A stretch of DNA of 32,696 nucleotides, from the NCBI GenBank assembly GCA_018662365.1, contig JABJGH010000044.1, positions 1 through 32,696 of the forward strand, read 5' to 3'. Every line of letters begins with the position of its first letter. The stretch's first letter is position 1. The notes under the pieces are model-generated. The model searched no databases, was not told the origin of the DNA, and saw nothing but the letters and a program-made list of their open reading frames with translations. Positions 20,725-27,485 of this stretch are shown piece by piece. A program made the translations under genes and the position numbers. The stretch is from Chloroflexota bacterium (lineage in GTDB: Bacteria; Chloroflexota; Anaerolineae; Anaerolineales; UBA11579).

Positions 20725-20811
20725 ATGAAACAAACAAAAACAACCACCTGCCACCTTACATTCAAAGTCACTATCTCCATGATGATGACTATGTGTGACA
20801 TACCAATTTAA
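20725..20811 (+). CDS. Met/Thr-rich leader peptide 1 (attenuator)
   Basis: A 28-codon frame preceded by AGGA seven bases before its ATG. It encodes seven Thr and five Met, including TKTTT near the start and ISMMMTM in codons 17-23. Its stop is directly followed by GGCAG (20812-20816). Three nested pairings are possible: CCTGCC (20747-20752, inside the frame) with GGCAGG (20812-20817); GGCAG with CTGCC (20856-20860); and the terminator arms. This is the standard 1:2, 2:3, 3:4 attenuator layout. A ribosome stalled at the Met codons would block segment 1 and favour read-through. Confidence 0.82.
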   Translation: MKQTKTTTCHLTFKVTISMMMTMCDIPI

Positions 20812-20852
20812 GGCAGGAGAACTCTACTATTGTTTTAGAAAATAATTGAGGG

Positions 20853-20880
20853 AAGCTGCCAAATAGGCAGCTTTTTTTTT
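20853..20880 (+). terminator. Attenuator terminator 1
   Basis: AAGCTGCC (20853-20860) pairs with GGCAGCTT (20866-20873), loop AAATA, followed by nine T's. It stands between two leader frames and ahead of the structural genes, so it must be bypassed for operon expression. Confidence 0.9.
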
Positions 20881-20897
20881 ATAAAAGTTGAGAGTGT

Positions 20898-21062
20898 ATG
20901 CTGGAAAAAAATAGGTTGGTCAAAAATAATAATAAATCGTTTGGAGCGATTTTCTCATTGCCCTTAATGCGTCCACTTCACCTATCTATGACCCACAATA
21001 CGATGACTATGATGTTTAAAACTATGATGTTTTCATCTACCAAGGAGGCAATCTCACACTAG
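20898..21062 (+). CDS. Met-rich leader peptide 2 (attenuator)
   Basis: A short frame between the two terminators: 54 codons from ATG 20898, or 31 codons from ATG 20967. Neither start has a strong ribosome site (a weak GAGAG precedes the first). The distal part is very rich in Met: LSMTHNTMTMMFKTMMF. Its last codons overlap GGCAATCTC (21047-21055), which can pair with GAGATTGCC of the next terminator (9 bp). ATTGCC (20957-20962) can in turn pair with GGCAAT, giving again a four-segment attenuator. The protein itself probably has no role beyond sensing Met-tRNA. Confidence 0.72.
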   Translation: MLEKNRLVKNNNKSFGAIFSLPLMRPLHLSMTHNTMTMMFKTMMFSSTKEAISH

Positions 21063-21100
21063 TTTTTCATCAACATGCTCAGAATAAGTTGAAAATTACG

Positions 21101-21129
21101 AGAGATTGCCAAAAGGCAATCTCTTTTTT
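21101..21129 (+). terminator. Attenuator terminator 2
   Basis: AGAGATTGCC (21101-21110) pairs with GGCAATCTCT (21115-21124) over an AAAA loop, with six T's at the end. The left arm is also the partner of GGCAATCTC at 21047-21055, so terminator and antiterminator exclude each other. It lies 28 bases before the first structural gene. Confidence 0.92.
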
Positions 21130-21157
21130 ATTGGATCTAAATTAATCAGGAGAAACT

Positions 21158-22402
21158 ATGATAACCGAATCTACCAAAGCAAATGAGATCAGGAAAACTA
21201 TTAAGGGTCAGCAAATTCAGCTGGCTGGCCCTTCCACCCGTGCTGTGCATGCCAACCGAAGATCTAATCCTTATCAATCGATTGGGGAGCCTATTGTCCA
21301 AACCGCGACCTATCAGTTCAAGGATTCAGCTGATCTGACTGACTTTATGGAAGCTAATCTTTGGGGTAAAAGCCCGGAGCGTACTGAATATGGGCGTTAT
21401 GGAAATCCCACAATTACGGCGGTCGAAAAAAGGCTCGCTGGGTTAGAAAATGCGGAAGATGCAATTCTATTTTCCTCTGGGATGGCAGCGATAACCACAG
21501 TACTATTGGCGATTCTACCAAGTGGAGCAAACATTGTGATGACCGATGATTGTTACCGCCAAACACGTCAATTTTGTAAAACTTTCCTGAAAAGGTTGGG
21601 CATCAGTTGTACGGTTGTTCCGATGGGCGATTATGATGCCTTGGATAACGCAATAAACCCTAACACCCGCCTGCTCATATCGGAAACCCCCACAAACCCT
21701 TATTTACGTGTCCTTGATATAGAAAGATTTGTCTCAATTGCAAAGAAACATAAGGTTAAAACATTTGTAGATGCCACTTTTGCTACTCCCTTAAACATTC
21801 GTCCTCTCGATTGGGGTGTCGATCTAGTCGTGCATTCAGCGACCAAATATCTCGGTGGTCATAATGACATCCTTGCTGGCGTGGTGGCAGGCAAATCTAA
21901 TATTATTGAAGGATTGCGGGGAACCTTAGGTGTATTGGGCGCGATTTCGGATCCACATTCTGCAAGTTTGCTATTACGAGGGATAAAAACCTTAGGATTG
22001 CGGATTGCCCAACAAAATTTAAATGGCTTGAAGGTTAGTCAATTTCTAGAATCTCATAATAAGATCGAGCAAGTTTGGTATCCAGGTCTACCCTCCCACC
22101 CCGATTATTTAATTGCTGAGGAGCAAATGAATGGTTTTGGTGGTGTAGTTTCATTCACAGTTAAAGGAGACCTGGATACTGCATCAAAGCTTATTGATTT
22201 GTTTGAAATTCCCCTAATTGCTGCTTCATTTGGAGGGGTCGAATCCTTGGTCGAACAACCTGCCTTGATGTCTTATTACGAATTATCCACAGAGGAACGT
22301 TTGTTTTTGGGTATTTCCAATAATCTTGTCCGTCTTTCGTTGGGAATTGAAGATACCAATGATCTGATCGCTGATCTGGAGCAAGCGCTTGAACGTATAT
22401 AG
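21158..22402 (+). CDS. metB: Plant-type cystathionine gamma-synthase / homoserine-ester sulfhydrylase (PLP enzyme)
   Basis: A PLP enzyme of the Cys/Met transsulfuration family that replaces the activated hydroxyl of homoserine with a thiol, making cystathionine or homocysteine. The PLP Lys is K230 in SATKYLGGHNDILAG, with Asp205 in DATFATPLN and YGRYGNPT around 78-85. Many stretches (DCYRQTR, ETPTNPYLR, YPGLPSHP, FGGVVSF, SFGGVESLVEQPALMSYYELS, NLVRLSLGIED) resemble plant cystathionine gamma-synthase, which uses O-phosphohomoserine. So the acyl donor may be phosphohomoserine; this is inference. The sulfur-carrier gene downstream suggests that sulfide from a protein thiocarboxylate may be the thiol source. 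AGGAG is six bases before the ATG. 414 residues. Confidence 0.88.
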   Translation: MITESTKANEIRKTIKGQQIQLAGPSTRAVHANRRSNPYQSIGEPIVQTATYQFKDSADLTDFMEANLWGKSPERTEYGRYGNPTITAVEKRLAGLENAEDAILFSSGMAAITTVLLAILPSGANIVMTDDCYRQTRQFCKTFLKRLGISCTVVPMGDYDALDNAINPNTRLLISETPTNPYLRVLDIERFVSIAKKHKVKTFVDATFATPLNIRPLDWGVDLVVHSATKYLGGHNDILAGVVAGKSNIIEGLRGTLGVLGAISDPHSASLLLRGIKTLGLRIAQQNLNGLKVSQFLESHNKIEQVWYPGLPSHPDYLIAEEQMNGFGGVVSFTVKGDLDTASKLIDLFEIPLIAASFGGVESLVEQPALMSYYELSTEERLFLGISNNLVRLSLGIEDTNDLIADLEQALERI

Positions 22403-22424
22403 GAAGTTTTATTAGGAGATTTAT

Positions 22425-23837
22425 ATGAAACAGAGAATAGTAATGAAATTTGGCGGCACTTCAGTGGGGAGCGCTAATGCGATCCGGAAGGTCGTAGCTA
22501 TCATTCAAAACAATAATTCGCTTGATTATGAGATAGCGATTGTGGTTTCAGCCGCTGTAGGGATTACTGATCTTTTAAATTTATGTATTTCCCAAGCCCT
22601 TGGTGTCGAAAACGGAAACTATTCGATTACGCTATCCATCATAAAAGGCCGATTGCAAGAAATCGCTGAAAAACTCCTAAGGTTAAAACCCGATAAAGAA
22701 AATTTTTTCGATATTTTAAACAAATTTTTGGAAGAGGCTTTAGATGATTGCAAAAAGGTAAAAGGGAATGCCGAAAATTTACCTGAAATTAAAGATCGGA
22801 TTCTTTCAATTGGCGAACGTGCTCAAATTTATTTAGTCTCATCCGCACTCAATCAATCTGGGCTAGAATCCGTACCCTTACAAGCATCGGACTTTATCAT
22901 CACAAATAATTCTTTTCTAGAAGCAACCCCCCTTCAACCGATAACGAATGAAAAGATCAAAGAAAGGCTAGAGCCTTTTTTACTAAAAGGAATTATTCCC
23001 GTGATATCAGGATTTATTGGCTCAACGTCGGATGGGAAGCTTACTACCCTAGGACGTGGTGGCAGCGATTTTAGTGCGGCAATCATAGCTGCGGGATTGG
23101 ACGCAAATGAAGTTTGGATCTGGACAGATGTGGATGGCATGATGACCACTGACCCTTCCTTGATCACCAATACCCGACTGGTCACCGAAATATCCTACAA
23201 AGAAGTATATGATCTTGCCTTCTTCGGTGCGAGGGTGCTTCACCCCAAGACAATACAACCCTTAGAAGGAAAAAAGATTCCGATACAGATAAAAAACACG
23301 TTTAAAGAAAAAAATCAGGGTACTCATATTCACCTATCAGTCAAAAACTCCAAAAGGAACCTTAAGGCTGTTACAGGAATAAAAAGAGTCAGTATCTTAT
23401 CCCTCCGCAAACGCCGAAATGAAGACATGGGAACAGTGGTCTCCTTGGTTGAAACAGCCCTAGCAAATTCAAATATTCATCTATTAGGGGTTTTTCAGGA
23501 TATCAACAAAGACACTACCTTTCTTGCGATTAGCCAAATAGTATCTGATGTGGATCTAAGCGAATTTGAAAAAAAACTTGGTGAACATCTTCCCGGCAGA
23601 AATTTTCCAAGATTACAACACCGCCCAAGCCAAACTTTAGTTACTGCCGTTGGGCATTTAATCCAAAAAAATCCCTTGCTATCTGCAAAATTGAAAATCA
23701 CTCTGGAAAATGCGGGGGTGGTAATACAAGCAGATGCGTACCGCAATACTGAAAATAGTCTTTCTTTTTTAATATCAGAACAAGATCATTTAAAGGCTAT
23801 CCAGCAATTGCATAATGAGGTGCTTTCCCATGCATGA
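22425..23837 (+). CDS. lysC: Aspartate kinase (monofunctional, with ACT domains)
   Basis: Phosphorylates aspartate, the first step toward Met, Thr, Ile and Lys. 470 residues: kinase domain with KFGGTSVGSA (8-17), LSIGERAQ, and TLGRGGSDFSAA (about 206-217), then WTDVDGMMTTDP. Two C-terminal ACT units (from about 320, TGIKRVSILSL; and about 405-470, TAVGHLI) indicate feedback control by an amino acid. No homoserine dehydrogenase domain is attached. AGGAG precedes the ATG by six bases, and the gene follows the PLP enzyme by 22 bases. Its location in an operon with Met-codon attenuators suggests that this copy is dedicated to Met supply. Confidence 0.95.
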   Translation: MKQRIVMKFGGTSVGSANAIRKVVAIIQNNNSLDYEIAIVVSAAVGITDLLNLCISQALGVENGNYSITLSIIKGRLQEIAEKLLRLKPDKENFFDILNKFLEEALDDCKKVKGNAENLPEIKDRILSIGERAQIYLVSSALNQSGLESVPLQASDFIITNNSFLEATPLQPITNEKIKERLEPFLLKGIIPVISGFIGSTSDGKLTTLGRGGSDFSAAIIAAGLDANEVWIWTDVDGMMTTDPSLITNTRLVTEISYKEVYDLAFFGARVLHPKTIQPLEGKKIPIQIKNTFKEKNQGTHIHLSVKNSKRNLKAVTGIKRVSILSLRKRRNEDMGTVVSLVETALANSNIHLLGVFQDINKDTTFLAISQIVSDVDLSEFEKKLGEHLPGRNFPRLQHRPSQTLVTAVGHLIQKNPLLSAKLKITLENAGVVIQADAYRNTENSLSFLISEQDHLKAIQQLHNEVLSHA

Positions 23838-24891
23838 ATTAAAAAATAAAATTTCTGTCGCAATTCTTGGTGCAACTGGCATCGTCGGGCAACGTTTTGT
23901 TCAATTGCTTGCGGATCATCCCTGGTTTGAGATAACCTGCTTGGCTGGGTCAGAACGAAGCAGGGGAAAAAAATATGATGAAGCAGTGACCTGGTTATTA
24001 CCCGAAGCAATTCCAGATGAAATCAGTGAAATGACTATCCAAGCTCTTAAACCGGACCTGCCCGCGAAATTAGTCTTTTCTGCTCTGCCAACCATGGCTG
24101 CACTAGAACTGGAACCCATTTTTGCGGCTGAAGGTTATGTTGTTTGTTCTAACGCAGCTGCCTTCCGGCAGGCAAAAGATGTCCCACTGCTCATTCCGGA
24201 AATTAACCCAAATCATTTAGCGCTAATTGAAAACCAACAAAAACAAAGGAGTTGGCAGGGTTTTATTGTGACCAGCCCAAATTGCTCAACTACTGGAATA
24301 GCTTTACCATTAAAACCTATTGAGCAGATTTTTGGGATAGAGTCGGTTTTTGCTACAACGTTACAGGCAATATCTGGCGCCGGTTATCCTGGGATTTCTG
24401 CAATTGATGTAAGTAATAACGTTATTCCATACATTAAGGGTGAGGAGGAAAAGATAGAAAAGGAAACAAAAATATTATTAGGACAAACGAACCAGGCTGG
24501 CAAATCCCCACATCCCGTTGTAGTCAGTGCACAATGCAACCGAGTAAATGTGCTTGATGGGCATACGGCAAACATATCTACCAAATTTGGGAAAAAACCT
24601 AAACTAAAAGAAATATACCAAACATTTGACGAGTTTAATTCTATCGCCGAAAACAATAGATTACCCAGCAGTCCCGAACAAATTTTGATTGTCGATCAGC
24701 AAGAAGGAAGACCACAGCCAAGGAGAGATTTGAACCGGGGTAACGGCATGTCCGTTAGTGTCGGGCAAATTCGACCCTGCCCGATTTTTGATTTTAAATT
24801 TACCAGCCTGGTACATAACACCATTCGAGGCGCCGCAGGTGGTGCGATCCTAAATGCAGAATTATTGGTTGACCAGGGATTTGTATCTTAA
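23830..24891 (+). CDS. asd: Aspartate-semialdehyde dehydrogenase (archaeal/fungal-type)
   Basis: Reduces aspartyl phosphate to aspartate semialdehyde with NADPH, the second aspartate-pathway step. 353 residues from ATG 23830: GATGIVGQRF (14-23) is the nucleotide loop, and TSPNCSTTG carries the catalytic Cys152. SGAGYPGISAIDV and CNRVNVLDGHT follow the archaeal/fungal subgroup rather than the classic E. coli enzyme. I chose ATG 23830 because GAGGTG is seven bases before it; an ATG five codons upstream would lack a site. The frame overlaps the end of lysC by eight bases, so translation is coupled. Confidence 0.95.
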   Translation: MHELKNKISVAILGATGIVGQRFVQLLADHPWFEITCLAGSERSRGKKYDEAVTWLLPEAIPDEISEMTIQALKPDLPAKLVFSALPTMAALELEPIFAAEGYVVCSNAAAFRQAKDVPLLIPEINPNHLALIENQQKQRSWQGFIVTSPNCSTTGIALPLKPIEQIFGIESVFATTLQAISGAGYPGISAIDVSNNVIPYIKGEEEKIEKETKILLGQTNQAGKSPHPVVVSAQCNRVNVLDGHTANISTKFGKKPKLKEIYQTFDEFNSIAENNRLPSSPEQILIVDQQEGRPQPRRDLNRGNGMSVSVGQIRPCPIFDFKFTSLVHNTIRGAAGGAILNAELLVDQGFVS

Positions 24892-24911
24892 TATTGTTAA
24901 AGGAGAAACTT

Positions 24912-25364
24912 TTGAGTTGCATCATTTCGCATCAATTAATCAAAGAAATTGAAAGACATCTTGAACTGGTATATCCTGAAGAAGGAGCTGGTTTTTTATT
25001 GGGAAAGTTGCCTAAAAGCACTTCAAGGATCATTACAAAATTGATTTTATTGGAAAACAATTGGGATGAAGGTCCTCGCACCAATAGATTTTTGATTACC
25101 CCCCAGGATGTTTTAGCAGCCGAAGACCAGGCAGATGCCCTTGGATTAAGCCTTTTGGGGGTATTTCATTCACATCCAGATTCAATAAATATACCGTCGG
25201 AATTTGACAGAAATTGGGCTTTGCCCTGGTTTTCATATTTGATTTCCTCAATTCATAACGGAAAGACCGCCAGTCATCGTCTATGGCAACTAAGTGATGA
25301 TCGCAGTCAGTTTCATGAACAGAAATTATTGCAAGAAAATTCAAATCTTATTATTGCAGAATAG
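24912..25364 (+). CDS. JAMM/MPN metalloprotease, likely processes the sulfur carrier (HcyD-like)
   Basis: 150 residues forming one JAB/MPN domain. The zinc-peptidase motif is complete: Glu in YPEEGAGFLLG, then FHSHPDSINIPSEFD (H-x-H with S and D at canonical spacing). Bacterial relatives trim or release ThiS/MoaD-like sulfur carriers (Mec+ with CysO; HcyD with HcyS in Wolinella; QbsD with QbsE). The gene next door encodes such a carrier with a C-terminal extension, so removal of that tail is the obvious job (inference). Start: TTG 24912, six bases after AAAGGAG; the in-frame TTG at 24894 lies before that ribosome site and lacks its own. Confidence 0.9.
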   Translation: MSCIISHQLIKEIERHLELVYPEEGAGFLLGKLPKSTSRIITKLILLENNWDEGPRTNRFLITPQDVLAAEDQADALGLSLLGVFHSHPDSINIPSEFDRNWALPWFSYLISSIHNGKTASHRLWQLSDDRSQFHEQKLLQENSNLIIAE

Positions 25365-25397
25365 CTAAATAAAAAACATAAACTGGAGAAAAACACA

Positions 25398-25694
25398 ATG
25401 GCAACGATTTCAATTCCAACCCCCTTTAGACCATTTACAGAAGGAATATCAAAGTTAGAGCTCAAAGCCAACCATGTTGGAGGGGCAGTCAGAGAGCTCG
25501 CAGACCAATTCCCAACCCTTGAACAACATCTGTTTAGTGAAAATGGAGAAATTCGTTCTTTTGTCAATCTGTTTTTAAATGGAGAGGATGTTAGGTACCT
25601 GCAGGGAGATGAAACATTGCTAAATCCAGATGACCAACTAAGGATTATTCCAAGTATTGCCGGAGGATGCGAGGTAAATAATCAATTATTTTGA
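25398..25694 (+). CDS. ThiS/MoaD-like sulfur-carrier protein with tail after Gly-Gly (HcyS-like)
   Basis: 98 residues with the beta-grasp pattern of MoaD/ThiS: ISIPTPFRPFTEG, a helix VGGAVRELADQFP, FVNLFLNGEDVRYLQGDETLLNPDDQLRIIPSIAGG. In working carriers the C-terminal Gly-Gly is adenylated and converted to a thiocarboxylate. Here Gly89-Gly90 is followed by eight residues (CEVNNQLF), so the precursor cannot be activated until trimmed, for which the JAMM protease gene 33 bases upstream is suited. The place at the end of a Met-pathway operon points to sulfur donation for homocysteine. The activating E1-like enzyme is not in the window. GGAG lies about eight bases before the ATG. Confidence 0.9.
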   Translation: MATISIPTPFRPFTEGISKLELKANHVGGAVRELADQFPTLEQHLFSENGEIRSFVNLFLNGEDVRYLQGDETLLNPDDQLRIIPSIAGGCEVNNQLF

Positions 25695-25809
25695 CAGCTA
25701 ATAAAATTTCCATAGTCTAAAATTCCTCTCTATGAAACTTTTCCCTTTAGTTACCGTATACTATATTGGAGATAATAAAAAAATAATATTTTATATTGAG
25801 GAGACAAAT

Positions 25810-26589
25810 ATGGAATTAAAGACTAATAAGGAGAATATGGGCTGGGGTATTCTCTTAATATGTTTTGGATCGGCAGTCATGTTGGATCTTTATACTAATT
25901 TTTCGGATTGGTTTAAAGTTGGAATATTTTTAATTGGTGGTTTGGTCACACTTGCCATCTACCTCTCTAACAGGGAGCAATGGCTGATATTAATCTCAGC
26001 CTATATTTTGCTCGCTCTTTCTGCAATTGCAGCCCTCGCTCTATGGGACTTTTTAGACGGGGATGTCATGGGTTCATTTGTTCTGGCTATTATTGCTGCC
26101 CCCTTCTTTGCGGTGTATTTTAAGAATAAAAATAATTGGTGGGCAATGATTCCAGGGTTGATATTATCTGCCATTGCAGTACTACTTTTGCTTACTTCGA
26201 TGAATGTAATAGATGAGTTTTTATTCGCCCCTTATTTCCTGTTTTCAATTGGGGTCACCTTCTTGGTCGTTTATTTCAACGACAGGAAAAATTGGTGGGC
26301 ACTAATTCCTGCTTATACGATGATTATGGTTGGGTTTTTAGTAGCTTTCTTGGAAACTGGAATCCTTACAGACATGCTGATTCCTGCTTTTGTTCTGTTT
26401 TCTATTGCAATTCCCTTCTTTATTGTATATTTTAAAAATCGAGAGAATTGGTGGGCTTTGATACCTGGAGGAATTTTAGGAACTATTGCCTCTGGATTTT
26501 TATTATCTGAACCGATTGGAAAATTTTTGACCCCTGTTGTTTTAATTGTGATTGGATTTATCTTGATATTTAGACAAAACAGAAAATAA
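25810..26589 (+). CDS. Membrane protein with four internal repeats
   Basis: 259 residues from ATG 25810, which follows GAGGAG by six bases; 26 further in-frame codons upstream are less likely to be translated. The sequence is built from four units, each two membrane helices joined by a short loop: IYLSNREQWLILISA, VYFKNKNNWWAMIPG, VYFNDRKNWWALIPA and VYFKNRENWWALIPG. The last three share Y-F-x-[ND]-[RK]-x-NWWA-[ML]-IP. No enzyme motif is visible and I cannot assign a function. It lies 115 bases after the sulfur carrier; I see no terminator between, so read-through is possible. Confidence 0.75.
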   Translation: MELKTNKENMGWGILLICFGSAVMLDLYTNFSDWFKVGIFLIGGLVTLAIYLSNREQWLILISAYILLALSAIAALALWDFLDGDVMGSFVLAIIAAPFFAVYFKNKNNWWAMIPGLILSAIAVLLLLTSMNVIDEFLFAPYFLFSIGVTFLVVYFNDRKNWWALIPAYTMIMVGFLVAFLETGILTDMLIPAFVLFSIAIPFFIVYFKNRENWWALIPGGILGTIASGFLLSEPIGKFLTPVVLIVIGFILIFRQNRK

Positions 26590-26591
26590 TT

Positions 26592-26870
26592 TTATTCGGC
26601 TGCATTTACATCGTTTTCCTTTCGTTTAGATGCAAGTAGGTAGGCTGAGCCAGATAACAATCCACCACCTAAGGTTAGCCCGGTGAATATTAAATTCAAC
26701 GCAGAACCAAAAAACGGAACTATTCGGATGTATTCGTCTTGCCAAGTGAAACCATGGCCTGAAAGGTAAATGTTTAATATAGCCAACATGATCGCTGAGA
26801 AAAAACCAGATACGAGCATTCCGAGGAAATAGAATAAAATAAATAACAGGGGTCGTTTGATTTTTTTCAT
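26592..26870 (-). CDS. Small two-helix membrane protein of unknown function
   Basis: 92 residues with two long hydrophobic segments (about 8-33 and 52-78) and a charged C-terminal end. It faces the four-repeat membrane protein tail to tail, with only two bases between the stops. The ribosome site is weak. The composition looks like a real membrane protein, yet without a homologue the call stays tentative. Confidence 0.55.
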   Translation of the reverse strand: MKKIKRPLLFILFYFLGMLVSGFFSAIMLAILNIYLSGHGFTWQDEYIRIVPFFGSALNLIFTGLTLGGGLLSGSAYLLASKRKENDVNAAE

Positions 26871-26988
26871 ATCATTTTAGATAAACCAGATAATATTGCT
26901 TGGTAGATTGTACACCGCAAAGCCACGTCAGTTAAGGAAAAACGATTAGAAATGTGTTTATTCATCACTGAAAACAATTGAAAGGTTA

Positions 26989-27023
26989 TTGAAAGTTCAA
27001 TTGATTAGTAACTATGCTATATT
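26989..27023 (+). promoter_or_regulatory. Possible promoter of the riboswitch operon
   Basis: TTGAAA (26989-26994), an 18-bp spacer and TATGCT (27013-27018), overlapped by TATATT (27018-27023). It is placed about 60 bases before the first riboswitch. Matches are moderate. Confidence 0.4.
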
Positions 27024-27080
27024 ATTAACAAATAAAATTAGTTGATTTAGAAAGACCTGCACATTAATAACTGAATACTC

Positions 27081-27170
27081 GATAATGGCAAACTTGTTGA
27101 AAGACAAGGACGCAAAGCTATGGGTCTAAGAAATTCAGAATTGAGTTTTATGATCGCCAAGCTACCGAAG
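27081..27170 (+). ncRNA. Cyclic di-GMP-I (GEMM) riboswitch, first copy
   Basis: The segment has the GEMM-I layout: GGCAAAC, a stem capped by a GAAA tetraloop (CTTGTTGAAAGACAAG), then GACGCAAAGCTA with the tetraloop receptor, GGGTCTAA, a variable arm, and GATCGCCAAGCTACCG. Such RNAs bind c-di-GMP, some variants bind cyclic GMP-AMP. I cannot tell the ligand class from inspection. It is followed by a 13-bp hairpin and then a second copy. Confidence 0.9.
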
Positions 27171-27237
27171 GTGTTTAGATGGGGGAAATATATTCTAGTA
27201 CCTAATATTAACAAGTAAATAAATATTAAATAGTTCA

Positions 27238-27275
27238 ATTTTAGATGGAACTTTTCCATCTAAAATCTTGTGTTT
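27238..27275 (+). terminator. Strong hairpin between the two riboswitches
   Basis: A perfect 13-bp inverted repeat, 27238-27250 (ATTTTAGATGGAA) with 27254-27266, loop CTT, then the U-rich tail CTTGTGTTT. It could be the expression platform of the first riboswitch. The tail is not a clean T run, so termination efficiency is uncertain. Confidence 0.65.
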
Positions 27276-27318
27276 GGGGGGAAATTAAATAATTTTAATT
27301 GTTTCAAAGAAAATCAAA

Positions 27319-27405
27319 TGATAAAGGCAAACCTGTCGAAAGGCAGGGACGCAAAGCTACGGGTCTAAAGAAGTACTTACGTACCTTAATGATCGCCAAG
27401 CCGCC
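27319..27405 (+). ncRNA. Cyclic di-GMP-I (GEMM) riboswitch, second copy
   Basis: Same conserved parts as the first copy: GGCAAACC, GAAA-capped stem (CCTGTCGAAAGGCAGG), GACGCAAAGCTACGGGTCTAA and GATCGCCAAGCCGCC. It ends about 80 bases before the sortase-like gene. Just before that gene, ACCT (27468-27471) can pair with AGGT (27476-27479) of the ribosome site, so this copy may control translation; only four base pairs support that. Confidence 0.92.
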
Positions 27406-27485
27406 AAATCCCAAAAATCTTTATTTTGAAGGGGGGATGAAGGTGTATGTGTTCCTGTCATCTGCAGACCTAAAAAGGTGAAAAG

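Noticed and set aside
25691..25731. TTGACA at 25691 as -35 of a promoter for the four-repeat membrane protein
   Set aside because: The best -10 candidate (TAAAAT) is about 21 bp away, beyond the usual spacing; left unannotated.
27299..27481. 60-codon frame overlapping the second riboswitch
   Set aside because: It is made of conserved aptamer sequence and has no ribosome site; the RNA fold explains the bases.
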